DNA of 24,779 nt from CAZHLD01 sp964533185 (lineage in GTDB: Bacteria > Acidobacteriota > Terriglobia > Acidiferrales > UBA7541), in contig CAZHLD010000041.1 of the NCBI GenBank assembly GCA_964533185.1, positions 1 through 24,779 on the forward strand, given 5' to 3'. Below the pieces are notes generated by a model. It saw only the letters and a list, made by a program, of their open reading frames with translations, did not search any database and was not told the origin of the DNA. Shown in pieces: positions 8,558 through 15,108 of the stretch. Both the position numbers and the translations under genes were made by a program. How positions within the stretch are numbered: position 1 is the first letter of the stretch; each line of letters opens with the position of its first letter.

Positions 8558-9301
8558 TCAGTTTTTTGCTGAGCGCTCAAGGCCGAGGTGGGTGCGAGAG
8601 TGCGTAAAGACGCGGGCGCCGCTCGGGGCGAGAGGCGAGGCGCGGAACATGGCTTCGAGTTCGGAGGGCGTGTAGGCGGCGCGGACGGAGTCGCAATAGA
8701 GCTTGTACATCAGGCCGGAGTAGTAGCGGCCGTGCCAGCGGACGTGCAGCGGGTAGGCCAGGCGCGAGGGGCGGCGGAGGTCGCGGACGAGAATGGCGCC
8801 ATCCGGCTTGACCAGACGCGCGACCTCGGAGAAGAGGCGCTGCGGCTCGGCGAGATGGTGCAACACGGAGTTGCATATCACCACATCGAAGGAGGCGTCA
8901 GGAAATGGGAGGCAGTTGCCATCGGCGACGAAGAAGCTAACGCGGGACCCGGTCTGAGTGCCTTGGTCCGTGCCAGCAGTCCGCACGGGCAGGAGTGCCT
9001 GTGCCACAGAGGACTGCGCTTGGCGAATCATGTTGGGCGAGCGGTCTACGCCGGTGAAATGCCAGGCGGGCAGGCGACGGGCGAGCTTGAGGACGATCTG
9101 ACCGGGGCCGGTGCCGATATCGAGGGCGCGGCCTCCTGCCACGGCCGGCCTGCCTCGCACAAGACGCAGGGTGTGGTCAACAAAGGTGTCGTCGATGCGG
9201 TTGAGAAAGGCCTGCGCGGCAGCAGAGGAATAGGCTTCGACTTCGTCGGCGTCGGCCATCACCTCGGGTTCGGGGACGCGGGGCAGATCGAGCCAGGACA
9301 T
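8558..9301 (-). CDS. Class I SAM-dependent methyltransferase
   Basis: A 247-residue Rossmann-fold methyltransferase of the Methyltransf_11/UbiE-like type. Motif I is DIGTGPGQ at residues 61-68, the ribose-binding acidic residue is in GVD (84-86), motif II is ADGNCLPFPDASFDVV, and NSVLHHLAEPQRLFSEVARLVKPDG is a typical post-motif helix and strand. The substrate cannot be read. Between GVDRSPNMIRQAQ and VSFFVADG there is an unusually long stretch (about residues 98-119, including SVAQALLPVRTAG) encoded by a hairpin-bearing DNA segment, probably an inserted repeat. An ATG at 9259 would give a shorter protein but is less natural. No clear Shine-Dalgarno sequence precedes 9301. Confidence 0.85.
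   Translation of the reverse strand: MSWLDLPRVPEPEVMADADEVEAYSSAAAQAFLNRIDDTFVDHTLRLVRGRPAVAGGRALDIGTGPGQIVLKLARRLPAWHFTGVDRSPNMIRQAQSSVAQALLPVRTAGTDQGTQTGSRVSFFVADGNCLPFPDASFDVVICNSVLHHLAEPQRLFSEVARLVKPDGAILVRDLRRPSRLAYPLHVRWHGRYYSGLMYKLYCDSVRAAYTPSELEAMFRASPLAPSGARVFTHSRTHLGLERSAKN
8984..9003. repeat. Hairpin repeat inside methyltransferase gene
   Basis: CACGGGCA and TGCCTGTG form an 8-bp stem (one G-T pair) around a GGAG loop. The DNA around it is rich in GTGCC/GGCAC words. On the coding strand it encodes part of the SVAQALLPVRTAG stretch, which breaks the usual spacing of methyltransferase motifs. I read it as a mobile or REP-like short element tolerated in frame. Confidence 0.55.
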
Positions 9302-9312
9302 GAGGGCGGAAG

Positions 9313-9347
9313 TTTACAGTTTTCAGCCGTAAGTTGTCAGTGGGAAG
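9313..9347. repeat. Period-7 repeat, five degenerate NNNTCAG units
   Basis: Consecutive heptamers tttacag, ttttcag, ccgtaag, ttgtcag and tgggaag share a final (T)CAG or AAG in register. The array sits in the 101-base space between the methyltransferase start and the metallopeptidase stop. It matches the cleaner array at 20473. Confidence 0.5.
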
Positions 9348-9381
9348 GGAATCGCGTTCAGTGCAGGTCGCAAAAGCCAGG

Positions 9382-9403
9382 GGGGCGTCTGGCCCTACGC
9401 CCC
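9382..9403. repeat. Degenerate copy 3 of the GGGGCG palindrome, at a gene end
   Basis: GGGGCGT (9382-9388) and ACGCCCC (9397-9403) pair around an eight-base loop. The outer bases continue as CCTAA on one side but are mismatched on the other. The minus-strand TAG stop codon of the metallopeptidase (9403-9405) is formed by the TTAGGGGCG arm of this element. Confidence 0.5.
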
Positions 9404-10800
9404 TAAGGAAGAGCCAAAGCATCGGCCGGAGCGGCGAGTGGCGGAAGGGCGGCGATGGTGGACTTCTGCGTGGAGCGGGAGGGGCGCGGGGGGATCGAAG
9501 GGTTTTTCGGCCAGCCGAGCGCGGCGACCAAGGCATCGAACTGGGCGCGCGTGCCGCCTTCCATACTGACGCACTGGTCCTGAAGGCAGCGCAGGAAGAC
9601 GCCGCCTTCCGGGGTGGAGAAAGAGAAAAAGTTGGAGCGGCGGAAGAGGAAGCGGCGCGCGTCGTATTTCATTTCAAGCAGCGAGCTGTAGTTGCCGAAA
9701 AAGCGCAGGGCCTCGGCCTCACCGGCGAGCTGAACGCGATAGACGAGAATGAGCTGCTTGGTCTTCTGATTTTCGAGGATGGCGTAGCGGTCGCCGGCCC
9801 AGAAGGCGGCCAGCTCGCGGGCGCGTTCTTCGGGCAGGTGCAGCTTGAAGACTCCCATCAAGCCGAACTCACCCAGCACGTTTTCATCGAGACTCTTCCA
9901 CGGCGCCGGAAGAATTCTCTTCCATTCGGGCAGAGTGACTTTTGTCGGCTGGACGCCCTGAAGGTAGAGGTCCGGGTGCATGACCTGCTGGGTGGAGGCG
10001 GGCGGGTTTTCAAAGACGCGGTTGAAATCGGCCCAGCCGGCGCCGGCCTGGAGGATGCGCTGGGTGAAGACGGTGCCGGCGGTATAGGGAAAAAGCAGCG
10101 AATCGCGGAGGAAGGGCGGGGCCTTGGCCAGCTCAGGGCTGGCGTCGGAGCCACCGAGGAGCTGCGCGGGATCGAGGCCGCGCATGCCGCGGACGCTCAT
10201 GCCGCTGCCGCGCAGGCCGTAGTCGAGCATGGCGGCGACGGCGGCGCCTTCGAGCACAGCCTGACGGGCGGCGACGGCGTCGTCGTTGGGCTTGGCGGCA
10301 TCCACCCAGGGGTCCACGCGAAAGTGCTGGTCGTGCAGGGCGTGGGTGAGTTCGTGGGCCATGACGATGCGCTGCTCGCCTGCGGGGATCCAGTCTGCAA
10401 TAAAGAATTCATGAGCTTTCGGGTCGTAAAGGCCGGCCACCTGCTCGGTGAGCAGGTCCACGAGGAAGGCATCGAGCGGAAAATCCTTGGGGATCAGGGC
10501 GAACTTCTCGAGTGCTTTCTGGTCGGCATAACGCTTGGCGGGCTCGCGGTCTTCCTTCATGCGGTCGACGACGTAGGCGCGGATTTCTTCGCGCGAGCGG
10601 ACGCTTTTCTTGAGCGGCGACTTGACCGGCAGGGCGAGGAGCTGGCTCATCTCGGCCAGGACCTCGTCTACGGCGCGGAGGAATTCGGCGGTGGGAGCCG
10701 TAGTCGGTGGCGGCAGTGAAGCTGGAGGCGTGGCCTGCTGGGCGCCCAAGCCGGCGGCGAGAAGTGCAATTACGGCCAGTACAGTAAACCAGCGTCTCAT
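9403..10800 (-). CDS. Secreted HExxH metallopeptidase-like protein
   Basis: A 465-residue protein with a signal peptide (MRRWFTVLAVIALLAAGLGA) and a Pro/Thr-rich linker. The zinc-binding helix is MAHELTHALHDQH, with H149, E150 and H153, and a likely third ligand is E184 in AVLEGAAVAA. This HELTHALxDQ...EG pattern occurs in a group of secreted metallopeptidase-like proteins of unknown substrate. Two cysteines near the C-terminus (RCLQDQC) might form a disulfide. The stop codon lies within a palindromic repeat, and the last residues (SRSTQKSTIAALPPLAAPADALALP) are low-complexity, so the C-terminus may have been altered by the repeat. No strong RBS precedes the ATG. Function beyond a putative protease is not known. 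Confidence 0.8.
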   Translation of the reverse strand: MRRWFTVLAVIALLAAGLGAQQATPPASLPPPTTAPTAEFLRAVDEVLAEMSQLLALPVKSPLKKSVRSREEIRAYVVDRMKEDREPAKRYADQKALEKFALIPKDFPLDAFLVDLLTEQVAGLYDPKAHEFFIADWIPAGEQRIVMAHELTHALHDQHFRVDPWVDAAKPNDDAVAARQAVLEGAAVAAMLDYGLRGSGMSVRGMRGLDPAQLLGGSDASPELAKAPPFLRDSLLFPYTAGTVFTQRILQAGAGWADFNRVFENPPASTQQVMHPDLYLQGVQPTKVTLPEWKRILPAPWKSLDENVLGEFGLMGVFKLHLPEERARELAAFWAGDRYAILENQKTKQLILVYRVQLAGEAEALRFFGNYSSLLEMKYDARRFLFRRSNFFSFSTPEGGVFLRCLQDQCVSMEGGTRAQFDALVAALGWPKNPSIPPRPSRSTQKSTIAALPPLAAPADALALP

Positions 10801-10946
10801 GCAGCCGAGCCCCCGGACCAGGAGAAGTCCTTCTTCACCCGGAGTACAAACCGAAAACGAAACCTACGATTGGATGCAGACGGCAGCATTGCAGTCAGCC
10901 GGATACCGGCGCACGAGCAAAGCGGCGCAGGCAGTGCAGAAACATA

Positions 10947-11399
10947 TCAGCTGGGCTCGGCCGGGGCGGCGACCAGCTCGCCCGCGAGCAGGCGGAGGAG
11001 GACTCCGAGCATGTCTGAGATGGTGATGATGCCGACCAATCGGTGGTCTTCGACCACGGGCAGGCAGCCGAACTTGTGCTGGTGGAGAAGAGCAGCGGCA
11101 TCACGCAACGGCATCTCGGGAGAAACAGACAGCGGGTTGCGCACCATGACGCGGGCCAGGGGGGTGCGCTGGAAGACGGCGTTGTATTCCTCCTGCGTGA
11201 TCTTTTCGAGCAGCGAGGGAGCACAGCGCTGGATGTCCCGGTCGGTGAGGATGCCCACCAGACGGTCGCCATCCACGATGGGCAGGTGGCTGATGCCGGT
11301 GCTGCGCAGCACCAGGGCGGCGTCAAGCAGGCAGGCGTCCTGCGAAATGATGGTCGCCGGCGAGGTCATGAAATCACTAACGCGGTATTCTTCAACCAT
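10947..11399 (-). CDS. Tandem CBS-domain protein
   Basis: About 150 residues made of two CBS motifs: VSDFMTSPATIISQDACLLDAALVLRSTGISHLPIVDGDRLVGILTDRDI, and VMVRNPLSVSPEMPLRDAAALLHQHKFGCLPVVEDHRLVGIITISDML (described by order, residues about 7-60 and 79-135). A CBS pair (Bateman module) binds adenine nucleotides and usually regulates a partner enzyme or transporter. Here it stands alone. The frame stays open upstream to 11483, but the CBS fold starts at MVEEYRVSDFM, so the ATG at 11399 is preferred. No RBS is clear. It lies 91 bases downstream of the secreted-protein gene on the same strand, so the two may share a transcript. The ligand and target are unknown. Confidence 0.85.
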   Translation of the reverse strand: MVEEYRVSDFMTSPATIISQDACLLDAALVLRSTGISHLPIVDGDRLVGILTDRDIQRCAPSLLEKITQEEYNAVFQRTPLARVMVRNPLSVSPEMPLRDAAALLHQHKFGCLPVVEDHRLVGIITISDMLGVLLRLLAGELVAAPAEPS

Positions 11400-11490
11400 G
11401 GACACAGTCCGGCAGCAAGTCTCTGGATGAGCGACTGCTAATGCTTTCACGATGTTTCGCGCGGCGTCAAGGGAACGGACCAAGGGCCGA

Positions 11491-12273
11491 TTATCGTTTG
11501 GGAACAGGGACCGGGGTCTGCTCGACGCGCTTCCAGGCGCCGCCCTGCCAAAGGAAGCGGTCGCGGGTCATGCGGCGGCACTGGCGCGGATTGCGCTCGT
11601 CGGTCACGGAGCAATAGGTGAGGTGGAAACCGTTGGGCGTGGCTTCGTAGCTCGACTGCTGGAGCAGGTCGGCTGACCAGACCATCTCGACCGCGCGGCC
11701 CGTGAAATGCCAAGCCGCGAAGGAGCCGGTCTGGAGGTCGTCGGTGCGACCGGTGATGGTGACAAAGACCACGGCGGGCGCGGCGAAGGACACGAGCTCG
11801 AGGTATTCGTCAAAGAAATTCTTCTGGGCGGAACGGTCGATGCGCGCGGCCAGCGCGTAGCCGCCCGCGACCGCGGCGTAGATGCGGACGGCGGAAGGCC
11901 CGGCCAGACCGAAGTTGGCTGCCAGGGCATACACCGGCGGAGTGGCAGCGATGCGGCTGAGGCGAAAGGTCTGACTGACGGGAGAGTTATCGGTGGTGAG
12001 TGCGGCCAGGCTGCGGTTCAGGGCGTCGAGATCGGGCGATGGGGCGGCGCTGAGCGCATTCAGAATGCGGGCGTCCAGCAGAGCGAGCGCCTTTTCAAGA
12101 AGCGCGGGGTCGTCGTCGCCACCGGCCAGGCGCACGGTGGCAAGCTGCGAGGCCAGACGGCGAAACTCCGCGTCCGGGTCCTGCGCCATGCAGAAGGCCG
12201 GAACCGCCAGAGCGATGGCGAGGAGCGCAGCGATCAAGATGACACGATCCTGAATGCGATTTCTTTCACACAT
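11491..12273 (-). CDS. Secreted protein of unknown function
   Basis: About 260 residues with a signal peptide (VILIAALLAIALAVPAFCMAQ). The mature part starts with a helical region (EFRRLASQLATVRLAGG...) and ends in a mixed beta region with two Cys (YCSVTDERNPRQC) and the C-terminus VEQTPVPVPKR. I do not recognise the family. The ATG at 12273 is chosen because it gives a short, positively charged n-region before the hydrophobic core. The TTG at 12312 would add a second poor leader. It is followed 91 bases later by the CBS gene and preceded 50 bases earlier by the zinc-ribbon membrane protein gene. All three lie on the minus strand and may be co-transcribed. Confidence 0.7.
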   Translation of the reverse strand: MCERNRIQDRVILIAALLAIALAVPAFCMAQDPDAEFRRLASQLATVRLAGGDDDPALLEKALALLDARILNALSAAPSPDLDALNRSLAALTTDNSPVSQTFRLSRIAATPPVYALAANFGLAGPSAVRIYAAVAGGYALAARIDRSAQKNFFDEYLELVSFAAPAVVFVTITGRTDDLQTGSFAAWHFTGRAVEMVWSADLLQQSSYEATPNGFHLTYCSVTDERNPRQCRRMTRDRFLWQGGAWKRVEQTPVPVPKR

Positions 12274-12323
12274 GAAGAGAAGCACTGTAATACAGGGGCG
12301 TCGCAGGCGCAAACTAGTGCTGG

Positions 12324-12596
12324 TCAGGGCATGGGGAGCCAGTGGGTAAGGCGGTCGATGAGAAGGTCGTTTTCGGTATAGACCGCCCAGGCCACCGCAA
12401 GGAAATAGACCAGGGACAGAACGGCGATTGCGCCCAGCGTAATGCGGAGAATGCGGTCAGCCATCAGCCAGGAGACATCACGAGCGGGGCCGGTCAATAC
12501 CGCAGGAGAGCCGGGCTGGCGCCGGGCGCAGAAGGGACATGAATCCAGGCCGGGGTCCACCAAGCGGTCACAGGAGGGACAGACCCACTCGAGCAT
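12324..12596 (-). CDS. Small zinc-ribbon membrane protein
   Basis: A 90-residue protein with an N-terminal zinc ribbon, C6-x2-C9 (CPSC) and C20-x2-C23 (CPFC), then a linker and one transmembrane helix (ITLGAIAVLSLVYFLAVAWAVY, about residues 52-73) and a short tail. The topology suggests a cytoplasmic ribbon anchored to the membrane. Such small ribbons often act in protein or nucleic-acid binding, but no partner is evident. It is the first gene of the minus-strand run and is divergent from the XRE regulator gene, with 152 bases between the two starts. Confidence 0.75.
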   Translation of the reverse strand: MLEWVCPSCDRLVDPGLDSCPFCARRQPGSPAVLTGPARDVSWLMADRILRITLGAIAVLSLVYFLAVAWAVYTENDLLIDRLTHWLPMP

Positions 12597-12681
12597 GGAG
12601 GTTCTCTATCACACTTAGGGGGGCCGGGCCAGCCGGAAGCGGGTCTGGCTGCGGCCAAGCCCTGCCAGGCGCGGCACCCCC

Positions 12682-12712
12682 TTGCGTAACAACTTGGTAA
12701 TTAAGGTATACT
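12682..12712 (+). promoter_or_regulatory. Candidate sigma-70-type promoter for the XRE regulator
   Basis: TTGCGT (12682-12687) and TATACT (12707-12712) are separated by 19 bases. The -10 is a near-perfect match; the spacing is slightly long. The area is locally AT-rich within GC-rich DNA. The predicted start near 12719 leaves a leader of about 30 bases with GAGGAG just before the ATG at 12749. Confidence 0.5.
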
Positions 12713-12748
12713 CCCGCAGTCCAGACCCTCTCTTTCACCCGAGGAGCA

Positions 12749-13489
12749 ATGCTTGGCGGTTCGCGTCTCCGACAAGCCCGTGAGCGGCTCGGCCTGACCT
12801 TCCGCGATGTGGAACGCGCCAGCTATCTGCTGGCCGGCCAGCGCGGGCTGCCGGACTTTATCGTTCACATCAGCCGCCTGGCCGACATCGAGAATCGCGG
12901 GGTGGTGCCCTCCCTTCACAAGCTGTACTCACTGGCCGTCATCTACCACTTGAGCCCGCTGGAAGTTTGCCAGTGGTACGATGTTCCGTTGGATGAACAT
13001 TTTGCTGACAGCGGCAAGCTGACCGCACCCAATACGCACTTGGCTGCCCCGCCCAGTTCCCTTTCGCTCCCGCTGCGGTTCGATCCCGGGTTTAACCCGA
13101 GCCGAACGGAGTATCTAACCCGCATGGTTGAGCGCTGGGGGCACTTGGAAGGGACAATGCTCGGCGAGCAACCGCGCTACCACTATGGGTACATCGGCCT
13201 GGAGGACCACCGCATGGACCCGCTGCTGCGCCCGGGCAGCCTGGTGCTAGTGGACCCGGCACGTCAGCAGGTGCGCAACTCCGGCTGGAACAACGAGTAC
13301 GAGCGGCCCATCTATTTCGTGGAAGTGCGCAGCGGCTATCGCTGCGCGTGGTGCATGCAAATGGACCACGAGTTGATCCTGCAACCGCACCCGCTCTCCT
13401 CCTGCGCGCCAGAAATGCTGGAATGGCCGGGGGAGGCCGAAGTAGTCGGGCAGGTGGTCGGCGTGGTTATGCGGCTGATTGAATTCTGA
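12749..13489 (+). CDS. XRE-family regulator with degenerate S24/LexA-like C-terminal domain
   Basis: A 246-residue protein. Residues 1-75 form a helix-turn-helix of the XRE type (RLRQARERLGLTFRDVERAS, then ISRLADIENRGVVPSLHKLYSLAVIY), with a short insertion between helices. Residues 135-246 resemble the S24/LexA beta domain (YIGLEDHRMDPLLRPGSLVLVD ... IYFVEVRSGYRCAWC ... VVGQVVGVVMRLIEF). The catalytic Ser before M-x-P is absent (DHRMDP instead of D-S-M-x-P), and no lysine stands at the usual place, so self-cleavage is unlikely. The domain may sense a ligand or dimerise. Targets are unknown. The 3' end overlaps the convergent gene at 13467 by 23 bases. Confidence 0.8.
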   Translation: MLGGSRLRQARERLGLTFRDVERASYLLAGQRGLPDFIVHISRLADIENRGVVPSLHKLYSLAVIYHLSPLEVCQWYDVPLDEHFADSGKLTAPNTHLAAPPSSLSLPLRFDPGFNPSRTEYLTRMVERWGHLEGTMLGEQPRYHYGYIGLEDHRMDPLLRPGSLVLVDPARQQVRNSGWNNEYERPIYFVEVRSGYRCAWCMQMDHELILQPHPLSSCAPEMLEWPGEAEVVGQVVGVVMRLIEF

Positions 13490-13877
13490 TGCGCTCTTCG
13501 GTCAAAACGGCGAGCAGCGCGCGGACGTTGGAAGCAAACAGCTCCGCGAGGTAGGCCGGGAGTCCTGCGGGCGGAAGCAGACGATACGCTTCCTGTTCTC
13601 TCCAGCCAGCCAGGCTGTTCTCAAAACCCCCACCAATGGCAGCCAGGCAGAGGCGCAGGTCGGTTTCCTGAGTTTCGAGGGGAGTTTCCAGCAAGCGCAG
13701 GAACAGCCCTTGGTGGCAGGTGGAAAGAGCCTGCTGGACGGCACCCTCCGGGTAAAGGGCGGAGAGGCCGTCGTGCCGGTAGGAGCTGCCTTCGAAGTCC
13801 CGCAAGGAGGCGACGTAGGCCAGACGGCCGAACTCGCTGGGGATGGCGGCCAGGGACCGCTCCGCGAAGTCCTCCAT
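13467..13877 (-). CDS. Hypothetical protein, about 136 aa
   Basis: A soluble, largely helical protein from MEDFAERSLAAIPSEFGRLAYVASLRD to RIRIQSAA. The frame is open further upstream, but that part has an arginine-rich, non-protein-like composition, so the ATG at 13877 is preferred. Its 3' end overlaps the 3' end of the XRE gene. It contains a tract of charged and leucine-rich helices (LFLRLLETPLETQETDLRLCLAAIGGGFENSLAGW) and no recognised motif. It is divergent from the small peptide gene at 14010, with 132 bases between the starts, so the two could share control elements. Confidence 0.6.
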   Translation of the reverse strand: MEDFAERSLAAIPSEFGRLAYVASLRDFEGSSYRHDGLSALYPEGAVQQALSTCHQGLFLRLLETPLETQETDLRLCLAAIGGGFENSLAGWREQEAYRLLPPAGLPAYLAELFASNVRALLAVLTEERIRIQSAA

Positions 13878-13982
13878 TACTCGTCGGTTTCTTTGATGGC
13901 TTTCCACGCCTTCGACTCTCCGTGCTGTTCCGATTCCTGAACAATTTACTGCCGAGTGCGCTGGATGTGACTCCGCAGTGCA

Positions 13983-14001
13983 ACCTCCCCTTCCGGGAGG
14001 T
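13983..14001 (+). promoter_or_regulatory. Hairpin masking the Shine-Dalgarno sequence of the peptide gene
   Basis: ACCTCCC (13983-13989) and GGGAGGT (13995-14001) form a perfect 7-bp stem with a CTTCC loop. The right arm contains GGAGG, the ribosome binding site, nine bases before the ATG at 14010. In the folded state the binding site is fully paired, so translation could be controlled by unfolding or by an upstream event. Confidence 0.6.
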
Positions 14002-14009
14002 AACACCCA

Positions 14010-14261
14010 ATGAAACGCATCTGTTTGCTGCTCCTCGTCAGCGTCCTCGTGACCCTAATAGTAGCGCCAATATCACCAACAGTCAACAGCAGTCCCACCC
14101 CAGCGCTCAACCCCGACAGCCAGCAAGCTCAAGGCTGGCCAATCCCGCCTCCCCCGCCCCGGAAGGTCCGGTCCGCAGAGAAGGACTTGATGGCGCAAGG
14201 CTGGCCAATCCCGCCTCCGCCGCCTAAGTCCAAGCTTGCTCGTACGGGCCTAGCGGCCTAA
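14010..14261 (+). CDS. Small secreted peptide with two identical Pro-rich repeats
   Basis: An 83-residue protein. Residues 1-20 (MKRICLLLLVSVLVTLIVAP) form a signal peptide or membrane anchor. The rest is a disordered, positively charged tail with two copies of AQGWPIPPPPP at residues 40-50 and 62-72, each followed by basic residues (RK, KSK). The period is 22 residues. At the DNA level the repeat core is identical over at least 22 bases. Family unknown. It could be a precursor of a secreted peptide, a signalling peptide, or a cell-wall-associated proline-rich protein. A strong GGGAGGT ribosome binding site precedes the ATG but lies in a hairpin. Neighbours are an XRE regulator upstream and a membrane protein gene 61 bases downstream. 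Codon use and the RBS support a real gene. Confidence 0.7.
   Translation: MKRICLLLLVSVLVTLIVAPISPTVNSSPTPALNPDSQQAQGWPIPPPPPRKVRSAEKDLMAQGWPIPPPPPKSKLARTGLAA
14130..14217 (+). repeat. Direct repeat, 22 bases twice, 66-base period
   Basis: CAAGGCTGGCCAATCCCGCC plus TC occurs at 14130-14151 and again at 14196-14217 with no mismatch. The period is a multiple of three and the repeats encode the GWPIPPPPP segments of the small secreted peptide. Confidence 0.85.
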
Positions 14262-14284
14262 CCGTCGACGGGGCATCACGGGTA

Positions 14285-14314
14285 TTTACCGTAGGGGTAA
14301 TTACATGCTATGAT
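14285..14314 (+). promoter_or_regulatory. Candidate promoter giving a near-leaderless transcript
   Basis: TTTACC (14285-14290) and TATGAT (14309-14314) are separated by 18 bases. Transcription would start about 14320-14322, at or next to the ATG at 14323. The membrane protein gene has no Shine-Dalgarno sequence, which fits leaderless translation. Confidence 0.45.
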
Positions 14315-14322
14315 TCGGCCCG

Positions 14323-15108
14323 ATGGCCACCGCCCTTAGCCCGATTGACTACGTGCTCTGGGTCCTTTCGTCGCTTCTGCAGGTGGTGTTCTTCCTCCTG
14401 CTGGTGCGGGCGCGGTTGTACCGTCGCGTGCCCTTTTTCAGCTTCTACATCCTGATTGTGCTCCTGAGTGATGCCACGGTCTGGTGGACTTACCATGTGC
14501 ACGGGTACACCTCATCAATCTCGTTCTCCCTTTCCTGGGTGCTGCTGGCGCTGACGCTGGCGGCGCGTGGAATGGCCGTGGGTGAGCTGTGCCATCGCGT
14601 CCTGAATCCCTTCCGCGGAGTGTGGGCCCTAGCCTGGAGGCTGCTGTCCGGCGTGACCCTGCTGCTAGTGGTGTACGCGGGACTGGCGGCCTATTCGAGC
14701 CGCCACGATTACGTCTTGACCTTTATCCAAACTGCCGAGGGCGGGCTGGAACTGGCCGCTGCGGTCCTGCTGCTGCTCCTGCTGGCCATCGGCCATTACT
14801 ACCGGATTCGCCTTCCAGCGCCCGAGAGGCTGCTGATTGTCAGCCTGTGCGCGTGGTCGCTGGTTCAGGTGCTCAATGACGTAGCCTGGCAGGTCTGGGC
14901 CGACGACTATTTTGAGTGGGCCAAGAAGATTCGCATGATGAGTTATCAGGCCGCGGTGCTGGTGTGGATCTATGCTGTGCGCCGTCCCGTGACGGCAGAA
15001 CTGCCGCCGCCGGCGATGAATGCGGCGCTCTACAACCGGGTAGCGCCCGAGGTGAACTTCCGCCTGCAAGTACTGAACGACCGGCTATTGGAGATTTTCA
15101 AGGCATGA
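14323..15108 (+). CDS. Multi-pass membrane protein of unknown function
   Basis: A 261-residue protein with about six or seven hydrophobic helices: YVLWVLSSLLQVVFFLLLV, FFSFYILIVLLSDATVWW, ISFSLSWVLLALTLA, LLSGVTLLLVVYAGLAA, LELAAAVLLLLLLAIGHYY, LLIVSLCAWSLVQVLNDVAW and MMSYQAAVLVWIYAV. The cytoplasmic or periplasmic tail ends VNFRLQVLNDRLLEIFKA. I do not recognise a family. The layout resembles small seven-helix sensor modules such as those that precede kinase domains, but no enzymatic domain is attached. Its stop codon overlaps the start of the next gene (ATGA at 15105), so the two are translationally coupled and probably work together. Confidence 0.75.
   Translation: MATALSPIDYVLWVLSSLLQVVFFLLLVRARLYRRVPFFSFYILIVLLSDATVWWTYHVHGYTSSISFSLSWVLLALTLAARGMAVGELCHRVLNPFRGVWALAWRLLSGVTLLLVVYAGLAAYSSRHDYVLTFIQTAEGGLELAAAVLLLLLLAIGHYYRIRLPAPERLLIVSLCAWSLVQVLNDVAWQVWADDYFEWAKKIRMMSYQAAVLVWIYAVRRPVTAELPPPAMNAALYNRVAPEVNFRLQVLNDRLLEIFKA

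Noticed and set aside
9334..10719. A 461-codon open frame opposite the HExxH metallopeptidase
   Set aside because: Antisense shadow. The minus strand has a signal peptide and zinc site.
14291..14304. GTAGGGG followed by GTAATTAC as another copy of the palindrome family
   Set aside because: The CGCCCC arm is missing; only the first seven bases agree.
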